Origin: Novosphingobium kaempferiae
GTDB taxonomy: Bacteria > Pseudomonadota > Alphaproteobacteria > Sphingomonadales > Sphingomonadaceae
Direction: 5' to 3'
Length of the DNA stretch: 64,000 bases
NCBI RefSeq assembly: GCF_021227995.1
Contig: NZ_CP089301.1
Span: 3,596,001 to 3,660,000, forward strand
This document shows positions 8,394 through 17,050 of the stretch, one piece after another. The notes under the pieces are model-generated. The model had not been told where the DNA came from. It ran no database searches and worked only from the letters and a program-made list of their open reading frames with translations. Position 1 is the first letter of the stretch. Every line of letters starts with the position of its first letter. Both the position numbers and the translations under genes were made by a program.

Positions 8394-9044
8394 TTAATCT
8401 CTGTCGGGCGCGCCCAGCGGGAAACCGGCGCGGTAGGGACGGGCGGCCTCGACGCAGGCAGCGACGGGCGGCAGGGCCAGCAGGTGCGCGCGCCATTCCT
8501 TCAGGCGCGGGAAGCTCTCGCCGATGGGATGGACCCAGTCCGCGTAGAACAGCGAGGGCGCGGCGGCGCATTCGATCAGCGTCACCTGTCCCTGCGCCGG
8601 GTAGTATTCGAGCCATCCCTCCAGCCAGGCATAGCTGCGTTCGAGCCGCTCGCGCGCCTCGGTGACGCGGGCCATGTCGGGGTTCTGGGCGTCGCGCAGG
8701 TATTCGTTCACGACCTCCTGCATGTTGTTCATGACGTAGTTGTCGAACACGCGGTCGAGCATCCTGACGCCGATCGCCGCATCGGGATCGGAGGGCAACA
8801 GCACATCGGGCTCGACATGGTGCTGCTGGATGTACTCGATAATCGAGGTCGCCTCGAAGATCAGGTTGTGGCCGTCCTGCAGGACCGGAAACTTGCCCTG
8901 CGGCCCGGCGAGCTGGATCACCTTCACATGGTCCGGATGATCGCCGTCGATGATGCGGAATTCATGCTCAAGCCCGGAGCCGAGCAGCGCGATCTGCGCC
9001 TTCCAGGTGTAGGACGAGAACGGGTGGCCGTAGAGTGCGAGCAT
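8394..9044 (-). CDS. Glutathione S-transferase family protein
   Basis: A 216-residue GST: thioredoxin-like N-domain (MLALYGHPFSSYTWKAQIAL, then GKFPVLQDGHNLIFEATSII, which holds the cis-Pro V-P pair and the glutathione-binding E-A/S) and an all-helical C-domain. Substrate unknown. Its ATG shares one base with the stop of the upstream VOC gene (TGATG), so it is translationally coupled within the operon. Confidence 0.9.
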   Translation of the reverse strand: MLALYGHPFSSYTWKAQIALLGSGLEHEFRIIDGDHPDHVKVIQLAGPQGKFPVLQDGHNLIFEATSIIEYIQQHHVEPDVLLPSDPDAAIGVRMLDRVFDNYVMNNMQEVVNEYLRDAQNPDMARVTEARERLERSYAWLEGWLEYYPAQGQVTLIECAAAPSLFYADWVHPIGESFPRLKEWRAHLLALPPVAACVEAARPYRAGFPLGAPDRD

Positions 9045-9541
9045 CAGCCTGCAACTGCCGCTTCGATCGTCGCGATGTCGATCTTGTGCATGGTCATCAT
9101 CGCCTCCATCGCGCGCTTGGCGGCGGCGCGGTCGGGGTTCGCCATCGCATCGGTGAGAGCACGCGGAGTGATCTGCCAGTTGAGGCCCCACCTGTCCTTG
9201 CACCAGCCGCAGGCGCTTTCCGCTCCGCCATTGCCGACAATGGCGTTCCAGTAGCGGTCGGTCTCTTCCTGCGTGTCGGTGGCGACCTGGAAGGAGAACG
9301 CCTCCGAATGCGGGAACTGCGGTCCGCCGTTGAGGCCGATGCAGCCGATGCCCATCACCGTGAACTCGACTACGAGGACGTTGCCCGCCTGGCCGTCGGG
9401 ATAGTCCGCAGGCGCGCGCTGGACGGAATCGATGTGCGTGTCCGGGAAGACGGAAGCGTAGAAGTTCGCCGCCTCCTCCGCGTCGCCATCATACCACAGG
9501 CAGACACGGCTCTTGTTTGCAGCAGAGGAACTTGCGGTCAT
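9044..9541 (-). CDS. PhnB-like VOC family protein (3-demethylubiquinone methyltransferase fold)
   Basis: A 165-residue protein with SRVCLWYDGDAEEAANFYAS, GIGCIGLNGGPQFPHSEAFS and GGAESACGWCKDRWGLNWQI, the pattern of the PhnB / 3-dmu-9-3-mt glyoxalase-fold family. Despite that family name, no methyltransferase motif is present; function unknown. It starts with ATG at 9539-9541, overlapping the preceding GST stop by 4 bases (ATGA). Confidence 0.88.
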   Translation of the reverse strand: MTASSSAANKSRVCLWYDGDAEEAANFYASVFPDTHIDSVQRAPADYPDGQAGNVLVVEFTVMGIGCIGLNGGPQFPHSEAFSFQVATDTQEETDRYWNAIVGNGGAESACGWCKDRWGLNWQITPRALTDAMANPDRAAAKRAMEAMMTMHKIDIATIEAAVAG

Positions 9542-10164
9542 TTCTTCATCTCCTCTATCAGCTTGCCGTCGATGGCCTTGGCGGCCTTGTAGGCGGGCCG
9601 GGCCTGGCAACGCTCGGCATAGGCGACGAGCGGGGGAAGGGGCGGGATGATGCCGAAGGTCATGCCCCAGTCGATCTGGCTGCCGACATAGACGTCCGCC
9701 ATCGTGAAGCGTTCGCCGCAGATCCAGTCGTCCTCGGCCAGCTTTTCCTCGATGGTGCTGATGGCGCGGTCGAAGCTGCCCCAGCCGGCCATCATTTCCT
9801 GTTCGGGCTTGGGCTCGAACTTCAGCGCGCGCGAGGTGATCGACTGCTCGATCGGGCCGGATGCGAAGAAGGTCCAGCGGTAATACTCGGCCATTTCCCC
9901 GTCGTTGGGGAGCAGCTTCGCCTCGGGGTGCATTTCGGCGAGGTAAAGGCAGATCGCGGCGGCTTCCGTCACCACCCGGTCGCGGTCGTCGGCGTGGTGG
10001 ACGATGGTCGGCACCTTGCCCATCGGGTTCGCTTCGAGGAACTCGGCGGGCTTGTCCTTCCAATCGACGAGAACCTGTTCGTAGTCCGCGCCAGCCTCGT
10101 GCAGTGCCCAGCGGGCGATCTGTCCGCGCGACATCGGGTTGGTGAAGAAGGTGTAGTCGGCCAT
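9538..10164 (-). CDS. Glutathione S-transferase family protein
   Basis: A 208-residue GST. The N-domain reads MADYTFFTNPMSRGQIARWA with a Ser-containing loop (NPMSRG) at the usual catalytic position, then NPMGKVPTIV and VVTEAAAICLYLAE for glutathione binding. The C-domain has GERFTMADVYVGSQIDWG, the N-capping box motif. GGAGGAAT upstream supports ATG 10164. Second of three GSTs in this block; the three are only distantly alike. Confidence 0.9.
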   Translation of the reverse strand: MADYTFFTNPMSRGQIARWALHEAGADYEQVLVDWKDKPAEFLEANPMGKVPTIVHHADDRDRVVTEAAAICLYLAEMHPEAKLLPNDGEMAEYYRWTFFASGPIEQSITSRALKFEPKPEQEMMAGWGSFDRAISTIEEKLAEDDWICGERFTMADVYVGSQIDWGMTFGIIPPLPPLVAYAERCQARPAYKAAKAIDGKLIEEMKK

Positions 10165-10247
10165 CGCGATTCCTCCATTGCAGCAGGGGAACATTGGTGG
10201 AACGATCAGGCGGCGTCAATCGCCGCCTGTCGTCCGTCGCATGCCGC

Positions 10248-11072
10248 TTACTTGCGCGGTCCGACGAGGCCGAAGTACGCCCCCTGCGGGTCGAAGGCGT
10301 GGACGGTGTACTCGCCGGTGGGGATCTCCTGCGGATCGCCCATCGGCTTGCCGCCGCCGTCCTTCACCGCCGCCAGCGCGCGGTCGATGTCGTCGACGCC
10401 GATGTAGTAGGTCCAGCCCGGCACCGGCATCATGTCGGCCTTCCTCATCACCGCGCCGATCTGCACGTCCTCCAACTGGAGGAACCGATAGTCGCCGAGC
10501 GGACCCATCGGCATCGCGCCTTCCTGCGTCCAGCCGAAGTGCTTCGTGTAGAAGGCCACGGCGGCATCGTCGTCAGGGGTGACGAGTTCGTTCCAGCGCA
10601 CCGTCTGCGGCATGTCGACGCTGAAGACGTCGCTCGTCGCGTCGGGATCGTCGGCGGGCGGTTCGGGCGTCATGATGTAGAACATCCCGCCCAGCGGATC
10701 GGTCATCATGGCGAAGCGCCCGACGCCCGCCATCGTGGTGGCGGGGACATGGACCGCGCCACCATCGGCGACGATCTCGGCCAGCTTGGCGTCGACGTCG
10801 GGTACGTAGATGTAGCCCATCCACCCCGGCGACGCGCCCTGGTCGATCATCCCGGCATCGAGCGCGAAGACGCCGCCGGTATAGCCGCAGCCCGCGCCGC
10901 CGCCGTCTATGCGCTCGATCATGCGGTAGTCCATGCCGGAGGTTTCATCCATCTGCGGCATGACGTTGGGGCCGATCTTCCAGCCGACGACGCTGCCGTA
11001 AAAGGCGGATGCGGCGTCGGAATCGCTGGTCATCAGTTCGTACCAGATGAAGCTGCCTGTGGGGTTGCCCAT
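10248..11072 (-). CDS. Two-domain VOC (glyoxalase/bleomycin-resistance fold) protein
   Basis: A 274-residue tandem VOC protein. The first domain (from GSFIWYELMTSDSDAASAFYG to PLGGMFYIM) and the second (VRWNELVTPDDDAAVAFYTK to FDPQGAYFGLV) are internal repeats of the same fold, as in the CFP32/hydroxylase-like VOC family. Metal ligands and substrate cannot be assigned from sequence alone. GGGAGAG upstream supports ATG 11072; the long upstream extension of the frame has no family match. Confidence 0.88.
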   Translation of the reverse strand: MGNPTGSFIWYELMTSDSDAASAFYGSVVGWKIGPNVMPQMDETSGMDYRMIERIDGGGAGCGYTGGVFALDAGMIDQGASPGWMGYIYVPDVDAKLAEIVADGGAVHVPATTMAGVGRFAMMTDPLGGMFYIMTPEPPADDPDATSDVFSVDMPQTVRWNELVTPDDDAAVAFYTKHFGWTQEGAMPMGPLGDYRFLQLEDVQIGAVMRKADMMPVPGWTYYIGVDDIDRALAAVKDGGGKPMGDPQEIPTGEYTVHAFDPQGAYFGLVGPRK

Positions 11073-11083
11073 GGCGTCTCTCC

Positions 11084-11455
11084 CTACTTGGTCAGCATCA
11101 CGACGGGCTGGAACCCGCCGTAGATCATCCGCATGCCGTCGAAGGGCATCGGGTTCTTCTCCTGGTCCATGCGCGGGTCGGTGTTCATGGCGTCCATGAC
11201 GGCGGCCATGCCCTTTTCGCGGGTCTCCTTGTCGGGCCACTCGATCCACGAGAAGACCACCGCTTCGTCCTCCTTGCATTCGACCGCGCGGAAGAAGTCG
11301 GTCTGCTTGCCCTCGGGCACGTCGTCCTGCCAGCATTCGAGGATGCGGGTGGCGCCGTGCTCGATGAAGACGGCGTCGCCCATCTCGGCGTGAGCGATGA
11401 ACTTGTCCTTGTTCGCCTTGGGAACGGCGATCACGAAACCTTCTACGTAGGTCAT
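11084..11455 (-). CDS. DUF1428 protein (ferredoxin-like alpha/beta barrel)
   Basis: A 123-residue protein matching DUF1428: MTYVEGFVIAVPKANKDKF at the start, GATRILECWQDDVPEGKQTD, VVFSWIEWPDKETREKG and MPFDGMRMIYGGF at the end. Members of this dimeric alpha+beta barrel group have no established reaction. It lies 11 bases from the next VOC gene in the operon, consistent with co-expression with detoxification genes. Confidence 0.88.
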   Translation of the reverse strand: MTYVEGFVIAVPKANKDKFIAHAEMGDAVFIEHGATRILECWQDDVPEGKQTDFFRAVECKEDEAVVFSWIEWPDKETREKGMAAVMDAMNTDPRMDQEKNPMPFDGMRMIYGGFQPVVMLTK

Positions 11456-11456
11456 G

Positions 11457-12158
11457 TCAGGCTCCTTCCTTCTGCTTCTTGTTCTGATTGGGGTCATGTT
11501 CGGCAAAGGGTGCGAGTTGCGCATCCAGTGCCCGCTGGAACGCCGGTCGCGTCGTTGCGCGGTCGAGGTAGGCGGCGAGCTTGGGATGTGCGGCCAGCAC
11601 TTCGGTCCCGGCGCCGGAACTCGGCAGCGCGCGCAGGATGGTCGCCATCGCGATGTCGGCGATGGAGAATTCTCCCGCCAGCCAGTCACCTTCCAGCGCC
11701 GCCTCCAGCCGGGAGAGCCGCGCATCAAGGTCTTTCACCAGCGAGGGCTTGCGGAGCTGTGCCCATTCCTCCTTGCGGGAGAAGATGGAGACGTTCGCCA
11801 GTTCCATCATATAGGGCTCGACCGAGTTGAAAGCGGCCAGCAGCCAGCTCAGCACTTTCGCACGCTCCTGCGAGCCCGGCGGGGGCAGGGCACCCGCCTT
11901 TTCCGCAAGGTGGATCAGCGTCGCGCCGCTTTCGAAGACGCCCACCTCGCCGTCGCGGACGTAGGGCACCTGCCCCCAGGGCTGGTCGGCGTAGTACCAT
12001 TCCGGCCGCTCGATCGCGCTGATGAGGCGGACCTTGTAGGGCAAGCCGAACTCCTCGCAGGCCCAGCGCGGGCGCAAGTCGCGGACCTGCCCCTGCGCGA
12101 ACGAGGGCACCCACTCGAAGGCGGTGATTTCTATCTCGGCGTTCGGATCGATCGGCAT
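11457..12158 (-). CDS. Glutathione S-transferase family protein
   Basis: A 233-residue GST with N-domain VRDLRPRWACEEFGLPYKVR, QPWGQVPYVRDGEVGVFESG (cis-Pro then E-S glutathione contact) and C-domain GDWLAGEFSIADIAMATILR. The N-terminus carries an extra 15 or so residues (MPIDPNAEIEITAFEWVPSF). AAGGAGGAGACG directly before ATG 12158 is a strong ribosome-binding site. One base separates it from the DUF1428 gene. Confidence 0.88.
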   Translation of the reverse strand: MPIDPNAEIEITAFEWVPSFAQGQVRDLRPRWACEEFGLPYKVRLISAIERPEWYYADQPWGQVPYVRDGEVGVFESGATLIHLAEKAGALPPPGSQERAKVLSWLLAAFNSVEPYMMELANVSIFSRKEEWAQLRKPSLVKDLDARLSRLEAALEGDWLAGEFSIADIAMATILRALPSSGAGTEVLAAHPKLAAYLDRATTRPAFQRALDAQLAPFAEHDPNQNKKQKEGA

Positions 12159-12188
12159 CGTCTCCTCCTTCCGTCTTGTTTGCTTGGC

Positions 12189-12617
12189 TTAAGCGATCTC
12201 GGGCATGTCCATCTCGCCGGAGGCTGCCGCCGGGTCCATCCACATGACTTCCCAGACGTGGCCGTCGGGGTCGGCGAAGGCGTGGCTCATCATGAAGCCA
12301 TAGTCCTGCGGCGGATTGATGTCGGCGGTGCCGCCCGCCGCGCCTGCCTTCGCGTTGATGTCGGCCACTTCCTCGCGGTTCTCGCAGGAGAGGCACAGCA
12401 TGACCTCGCTCGATCCGGTGTCGGGGATCGGGCGGGTGGTGAAGGTCTTCCACTTCTCATGCGTGAGGATCATCACGAAGATCGTTTCCGACCACACCAT
12501 GCAGGCGGCGGTATCGTCGGTGAAGCGCGGTTCGTTGACGAAGCCGACGGCGGAATAGAACGCCTTGGCGCGCTCCAGGTCGGCAACGGGAAGGTTTACG
12601 AAGATCATGCGTGCCAT
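12189..12617 (-). CDS. VOC family protein (glyoxalase/bleomycin resistance fold)
   Basis: First gene of the minus-strand operon, 142 residues, single VOC repeat pair: MARMIFVNLPVADLERAKAF at the start and FADPDGHVWEVMWMDPAA near the end, where H and E are in typical metal-ligand positions. Substrate unknown. Preceded by GAAGGAGAG. The start is 87 bases from the divergent HxlR-type gene, so the two share one regulatory interval. Confidence 0.9.
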   Translation of the reverse strand: MARMIFVNLPVADLERAKAFYSAVGFVNEPRFTDDTAACMVWSETIFVMILTHEKWKTFTTRPIPDTGSSEVMLCLSCENREEVADINAKAGAAGGTADINPPQDYGFMMSHAFADPDGHVWEVMWMDPAAASGEMDMPEIA

Positions 12618-12687
12618 CTGCTCTCTCCTTCAGAAGGGCGCTTTTGGGATCGCGCCGAATCGCCTCTTGCCCGAACGTGCCGACAGT

Positions 12688-12714
12688 GGTAACTAAAAGC
12701 AACCATGAAGTTAC
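12688..12714. promoter_or_regulatory. Candidate HxlR-type operator in divergent interval
   Basis: GGTAACTAAAAGCAACC (12688-12704) is an imperfect dyad around AAA, and GTAACT (12689-12694) is repeated inversely as AGTTAC (12709-12714). It directly abuts and overlaps the first codons of the regulator, so binding would shut its own start and probably the divergent operon. Inference from symmetry and position only. Confidence 0.4.
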
Positions 12715-13421
12715 AAAAAGAAACGAGTCGCTCCGAGGCCGCGATGAATGGCGAGAAATCTCGCCTTCACGGCCGCTGGTATGGCGACGCCTGCGGGGCC
12801 GCATTCGCCATGGAACTGATCGGCGAACGCTGGGCGCTGCCGATCATACGCGAGATGATGCTGGGACCGCGCCGTTTCTCCGAGATCCGCGCCGAACTGC
12901 CGGGCCTGAGCGCCAAGACGCTGACCGAGCGGCTGGAAAGCCTGGAGCAGACCGGCATCGTCGCCCGCGCCACGCTGCCGCCGCCCGCATCGGTGCAGGT
13001 CTATCGCCTGACGGAGTGGGGACTCGCGCTGGAACCGGTGATGCAGGAACTCGGCCGCTGGGCGGTGCGATCGACGCTGCACGACCCGACGCTGCCGATC
13101 ACTCCCGTCTCGCTGATGCTCTCGCTGCGGACGATGATCCACCCCGAGCGTATCGGCGATCTTTCGCTGACTGTGCGTTTCGATGTGGGGAGCAAGGCGT
13201 TCTCCGGGCGGCTGGACGGCGAGGGCCTGGATATTCGTCCCGCCCGCGATGACGACGGTACGCCGGACCTGATCTTCGCGGCGGACGGCGGTTTCCCGTT
13301 CCTCGCGGTGTTCTATGGCAAGTGGCCGGTCAAGGGCACCGGGCTTCGGATCGAGGGCGACGCGGCGCTGGCCCAGCGCTTCATCGACCTGTTCAGCCTC
13401 CCTCCCAAATGCGCGAGTTGA
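12705..13421 (+). CDS. HxlR-family winged-helix transcriptional regulator with C-terminal SCP2-like domain
   Basis: 238 residues. Residues about 27-115 form the HxlR winged helix (GDACGAAFAMELIGERWALP, REMMLGPRRFSEIRAELPG, then AKTLTERLESLEQTGIV); the remaining 110 residues resemble the sterol-carrier-like ligand domain found in some HxlR proteins. It is divergent from the eight-gene GST/VOC operon, making it the likely regulator, responding to an electrophile or oxidant. ATG 12705 (MKLQKE) fits relatives that begin MKLEK but lacks a Shine-Dalgarno sequence; ATG 12744 is an alternative. Confidence 0.9.
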   Translation: MKLQKETSRSEAAMNGEKSRLHGRWYGDACGAAFAMELIGERWALPIIREMMLGPRRFSEIRAELPGLSAKTLTERLESLEQTGIVARATLPPPASVQVYRLTEWGLALEPVMQELGRWAVRSTLHDPTLPITPVSLMLSLRTMIHPERIGDLSLTVRFDVGSKAFSGRLDGEGLDIRPARDDDGTPDLIFAADGGFPFLAVFYGKWPVKGTGLRIEGDAALAQRFIDLFSLPPKCAS

Positions 13422-13484
13422 GCGCACTGAGTCGCCCAAAGCTTATTGCGATGCAGCGCCCCGTCCTTTACGCGAGTGCGCGCA

Positions 13485-14474
13485 ATGACTGACTCCAAGA
13501 TCCAGACCGAGAATCGCGACGCCACCGTACTGGCCGCTCCCGACATCGAACTCGACGTGCGCGAGACCTTCGGGATCGACATCGACATGAAGGTTCCGGC
13601 CTTCTCGATCGCGGACGAGCGCGTGCCCGACCTTGACGAGACTTACGTGTTCGATCCGGACACCACGCTCGCGATCCTGGCGGGTTTCGCCTACAACCGC
13701 CGCGTCATGGTGCAGGGCTACCACGGCACCGGCAAGTCGACGCACATCGAGCAGGTCGCCGCGCGCCTCAAGTGGCCGTGCATTCGCATCAACCTCGACG
13801 CGCACATCAGCCGCATCGACCTGATCGGCCGCGACGCCATCGTGCTGCGCAACGGCATGCAGGTGACGGAATTCCGCGAAGGCCTGCTGCCCTGGGCGCT
13901 GCAGCACCCGGTCGCGCTGGTGTTCGACGAATACGACGCGGGCCGCCCGGACGTGATGTTCGTGATCCAGCGCATCCTCGAAACCGAGGGCAAGCTGACC
14001 CTGCTGGACCAGAACCGCGTGATCCGCCCGGACCGGCACTTCCGGCTGTTCGCGACCGCCAATACGGTCGGCCTCGGCGATACGTCGGGCCTCTATCACG
14101 GCACGCAGCAGATCAACCAGGGCCAGATGGACCGCTGGAACCTCGTCGTGGCGCTCAACTACCTGCCCGCCGAGACCGAGACCGGCATCGTCGCCGCCAA
14201 GGTTCCGGGCATCGACCGGGGCGTGATCGCCAACATGGTCAAGGTCGCGGATTTCTCGCGCCAGGGCTTCATGAACGGCGACATCTCCACCGTGATGAGC
14301 CCGCGCACGGTCATCACCTGGGCGCAGAATTCCGCGATCTTCAACGACGTGGGCTTCGCCTTCCGCCTCTCGTTCCTCAACAAGTGCGACGAGACCGAGC
14401 GAATGCTGGTGGCCGAATACTACCAGCGCGTCTTCGGGCAGGACTTGCCGGAAAGCGTCGTCGCCAAGGCGTGA
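13485..14474 (+). CDS. cobS: CobS-like AAA+ ATPase (aerobic cobaltochelatase subunit family)
   Basis: 329 residues, AAA+ MoxR/CobS type: Walker [10 protein letters not shown] near residue 84, Walker [12 protein letters not shown], sensor region [13 protein letters not shown]. CobS with CobT and CobN inserts cobalt in aerobic B12 synthesis. The expected partner gene cobT, normally adjacent in alphaproteobacteria, is not next here, and no other cobalamin gene is in the window. ATG 13485 gives the usual N-terminus; the upstream frame extension is unsupported. Followed by a strong terminator. Confidence 0.92.
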   Translation: MTDSKIQTENRDATVLAAPDIELDVRETFGIDIDMKVPAFSIADERVPDLDETYVFDPDTTLAILAGFAYNRRVMVQGYHGTGKSTHIEQVAARLKWPCIRINLDAHISRIDLIGRDAIVLRNGMQVTEFREGLLPWALQHPVALVFDEYDAGRPDVMFVIQRILETEGKLTLLDQNRVIRPDRHFRLFATANTVGLGDTSGLYHGTQQINQGQMDRWNLVVALNYLPAETETGIVAAKVPGIDRGVIANMVKVADFSRQGFMNGDISTVMSPRTVITWAQNSAIFNDVGFAFRLSFLNKCDETERMLVAEYYQRVFGQDLPESVVAKA

Positions 14475-14504
14475 CGCTGCGGGCCTCGGCTCGCTGACGG
14501 ACAG

Positions 14505-14541
14505 AAAAGGGCGCGCTTTCCGATGGGAAGCGCGCCCTTTT
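14505..14541 (+). terminator. Rho-independent terminator after cobS
   Basis: AAAAGGGCGCGCTT (14505-14518) pairs perfectly with AAGCGCGCCCTTTT (14528-14541) around a 9-base loop, ending in TTTTCG. Because the stem starts with A-run and ends with T-run it could work in both directions. Confidence 0.88.
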
Positions 14542-14689
14542 CGTTTCAAGGTTGATCGCATGCGCCAATGCCGGAATGGCAAAGCAGAGGTTTCAGCCAA
14601 AATCGGAATGACAGGATTTTAATCGTGCCTATCTGGTGCGTGATGAGCATTTCGGTTCCGCCACCGAAATACCCATGCCATGTGGCCCT

Positions 14690-15361
14690 ATGACCACCGC
14701 CACACAGTCTTGTGCTCAATCCCCCGCTGCCGAGGACGAGGAGGATGCCAAGGTCTTTTGGCATGACCACGTTCCCGGCGCGATCCTTCTCGTGGCGATG
14801 ACAATTCCTTTTGTCTGGATGTTCACGAAGAGCGACGGAATGCTGGAGTGGGCCATCTCGCGAAAGAGGCTGAGCGCCGGCCTATGGGCGCCCCTGCAGC
14901 TTCATATGTTCGCGCACGGGTCGGTAATTCACATCCTGATGAATGGTTCGGCTCTGGTGGCAGTCAGCGGAGCCATAGTTCACCGATTGGGGAGCGGATT
15001 GGGTGCGTGGCTTCGTTATCTCATCTTGTTCGAGGTATGTGGATTGTTCGGGGCCGTCGCTTTCCTGTGCATCCATCAGTGGAGCAGCGTGCCGATGCTG
15101 GGGGCATCTGGAGCAATATACGGCCTTGTCGGCTTCCTCGTGAGAATACCGAAGGATGATAACAATCTGGTCCCGATCTGGTCATCGGACATGTTCAGAG
15201 TGCTGGTGGAACAGGTCAAGGAGCACCTTTGGCTATTCCTGCAATTCGGATTGCTACCGCTTCTTCTCGGTCGATCTGGAGGCTTGGCTTGGGAGGCGCA
15301 TCTTGGAGGCTTCTGTGCAGGCCTGGCGCTTGCGCCCTATCTTCGCAGAAAACCGTTGTGA
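14690..15361 (+). CDS. Rhomboid family intramembrane serine protease
   Basis: 223 residues with about six membrane segments. The rhomboid signatures are present: HILMNGSALVAVSG (His and Asn of the oxyanion region), GASGAIYG with the catalytic Ser, and EAHLGGFCAG with the catalytic His. It would cleave membrane proteins within the bilayer; substrate unknown. The gene has lower GC and different codon use than neighbours, hinting at transfer. Start uncertain: ATG 14690 chosen, in-frame ATG 14675 possible, and neither has a clear Shine-Dalgarno. Confidence 0.88.
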   Translation: MTTATQSCAQSPAAEDEEDAKVFWHDHVPGAILLVAMTIPFVWMFTKSDGMLEWAISRKRLSAGLWAPLQLHMFAHGSVIHILMNGSALVAVSGAIVHRLGSGLGAWLRYLILFEVCGLFGAVAFLCIHQWSSVPMLGASGAIYGLVGFLVRIPKDDNNLVPIWSSDMFRVLVEQVKEHLWLFLQFGLLPLLLGRSGGLAWEAHLGGFCAGLALAPYLRRKPL

Positions 15362-15399
15362 TGGCTCGCACGGCATGATCGAGAAATAGCGATCTCCGT

Positions 15400-15558
15400 T
15401 TACAACGCCGTCGCCGTCACCACCATCGAGCCCAGAAACACCGGCTTGTCCGCGCCGATCACTTTGGGTTCCGGCGAGGCGACCGGCATCGCGGCGACGG
15501 CGGAGAACATGCCGCAGGACAGGGCGAGCGCGGAAAGGGCAGGGAGCAGTCTGGTCAT
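15400..15558 (-). CDS. Small secreted hypothetical protein
   Basis: 52 residues starting MTRLLPALSALALSCGMFSA, a typical Sec signal peptide with cleavage after AVA, followed by a short mature part (MPVASPEPKVIGADKPVFLG and VVTATAL). No recognised family. Start ATG at 15556-15558; the longer upstream frame lacks support. It stands alone between the rhomboid gene and truA. Confidence 0.5.
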   Translation of the reverse strand: MTRLLPALSALALSCGMFSAVAAMPVASPEPKVIGADKPVFLGSMVVTATAL

Positions 15559-15683
15559 GTACGCAGCGCCGTGGCTATTGGAAGACCTGTCCCAAATGCC
15601 CGCCAGTTGTCGCACGGCTATGCCGCGCCTGCACCAATATGTCCGAAACTGTATTGACCGGTAATCTCAATAGCGGCGCGCGA

Positions 15684-16430
15684 TTACTCGCCCGGATACA
15701 CCGCCCGCACGAAGTACAGCCCGTCCGGCGGTGCGTTGAGGCCCAGCCTCTGGCGGTCCTTCGCTTCCAGAGCTTCGGCGACCTGCTCCTCGCGCCAGCG
15801 ACCCATGCCGACGAGGGCGAGGGTGCCCACCATCGAGCGCACCTGATGATGCAGGAAGCTGCGCGCCTCCGCCTCGATCAGCACCATCTCGCCCTCGCGC
15901 CGCACATCCAGCCGGTCGAGCGACTTGAGCGGAGAAGCCGACTGGCAGTGGGCCGAGCGGAACGTGGTGAAGTCATGCCGCCCCACCAGCGCCTGCGCGG
16001 CGCGGTGCATGGCGGCTTCGTCGAGCGGCTTGGTCACTTGCCATGCCTTGCCCCGCTCCAGCGTCAGCGGCGCGCGGCGATTGGCGATGCGGTAGATATA
16101 GGCGCGCCCGATGCACGAGAACCGCGCGTGCCAGTCGTCCGGCACCACCTCGCACGACAGCACGGCGACCGGATTGGGCCGCAGCCGCGCGTTGAGCGCC
16201 TCCATCAGCCGGAACGGCACGAAGGGCTTGGCGATATCGATATGCACCCGCATGCCAAGGCCATGGACGCCCGCATCGGTGCGCCCGGCAGCGTGCATCA
16301 CCACCGCCTCGCCGGTGACGGCATGGGCGGCGTCTTCCACCGCCTGCTGCACGGAGGGGCCATGCGCCTGGCGTTGCAGGCCCATGAAGGGGCCGCCGTC
16401 GAATTCGAGGGTGAGCGCGAAACGGGTCAT
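15684..16430 (-). CDS. truA: tRNA pseudouridine(38-40) synthase TruA
   Basis: Converts uridines 38-40 of the tRNA anticodon arm to pseudouridine. 248 residues; the catalytic Asp lies in [11 protein letters not shown], with [18 protein letters not shown] at the N-terminus and [14 protein letters not shown] in the C-terminal half, all TruA signatures. ATG 16430 fits the family N-terminus. A cupin gene is inserted in the opposite direction between truA and fmt, breaking the frequent fmt-truA pairing. Confidence 0.95.
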   Translation of the reverse strand: MTRFALTLEFDGGPFMGLQRQAHGPSVQQAVEDAAHAVTGEAVVMHAAGRTDAGVHGLGMRVHIDIAKPFVPFRLMEALNARLRPNPVAVLSCEVVPDDWHARFSCIGRAYIYRIANRRAPLTLERGKAWQVTKPLDEAAMHRAAQALVGRHDFTTFRSAHCQSASPLKSLDRLDVRREGEMVLIEAEARSFLHHQVRSMVGTLALVGMGRWREEQVAEALEAKDRQRLGLNAPPDGLYFVRAVYPGE

Positions 16431-16522
16431 TCGCCCCGCCGATACAGGACTGGCGTGTGCGCGCAAGTATTGGCGCGAGGGCCTGCCGGTGGCACCATGC
16501 CCGACCGGGAAAGGAGCCCACC

Positions 16523-17047
16523 ATGGCCGACAACCAGCAACCCCGCTTCGAGATATTCCGCGGCGCGGACGCGCCTACGCTCGATGACTGCGCCTGCATG
16601 ACCTACGAGGGCGAGACGCCGAACCTCGCCGCCGTGCAGCCGCAACTCATGGAGGCGATGGCGGTGCGCGGCGAATATGCCGACGTTCCCTATCGCCGCG
16701 AGGGCATGAGCCTTGCGCGCCTGTGGGTGAAGAGCGGCTTCCCGCTGCCGCTCCACACGCACGACTGCGATTGCCTCTACTACATCGTCGCGGGCTCAAT
16801 CCGCATGGGGACGGAGACGCTGTCGACCGGCGATGGCTTCTTCGTCGGCGCCGAGGTGCCCTACGCCTACACCGCCGGGCCGGAAGGCGCCGAAGTGCTG
16901 GAGTTTCGCGCGACGGACCGCTTCAACATCCGCGTGAAGGACAAGCCCGTCGCCGCCTGGGAAAAGACCGCCGCCACCTTGCGCGAGGGCCACGCCCGCT
17001 GGGCCGACGAGCAGCCGCCGGTGCGCAAGATGCCGGAAAAGGCCTGA
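16523..17047 (+). CDS. Cupin-domain protein
   Basis: 174 residues with a single cupin barrel: motif 1 [20 protein letters not shown] (two His near the metal site) and motif 2 [20 protein letters not shown]. The N-terminal 60 residues are not diagnostic. It could be a small dioxygenase or a ligand-binding cupin; substrate not assignable. AAGGAGCCCACC precedes ATG 16523. It converges on fmt with only 3 bases between the stops. Confidence 0.85.
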   Translation: MADNQQPRFEIFRGADAPTLDDCACMTYEGETPNLAAVQPQLMEAMAVRGEYADVPYRREGMSLARLWVKSGFPLPLHTHDCDCLYYIVAGSIRMGTETLSTGDGFFVGAEVPYAYTAGPEGAEVLEFRATDRFNIRVKDKPVAAWEKTAATLREGHARWADEQPPVRKMPEKA

Positions 17048-17050
17048 ACC

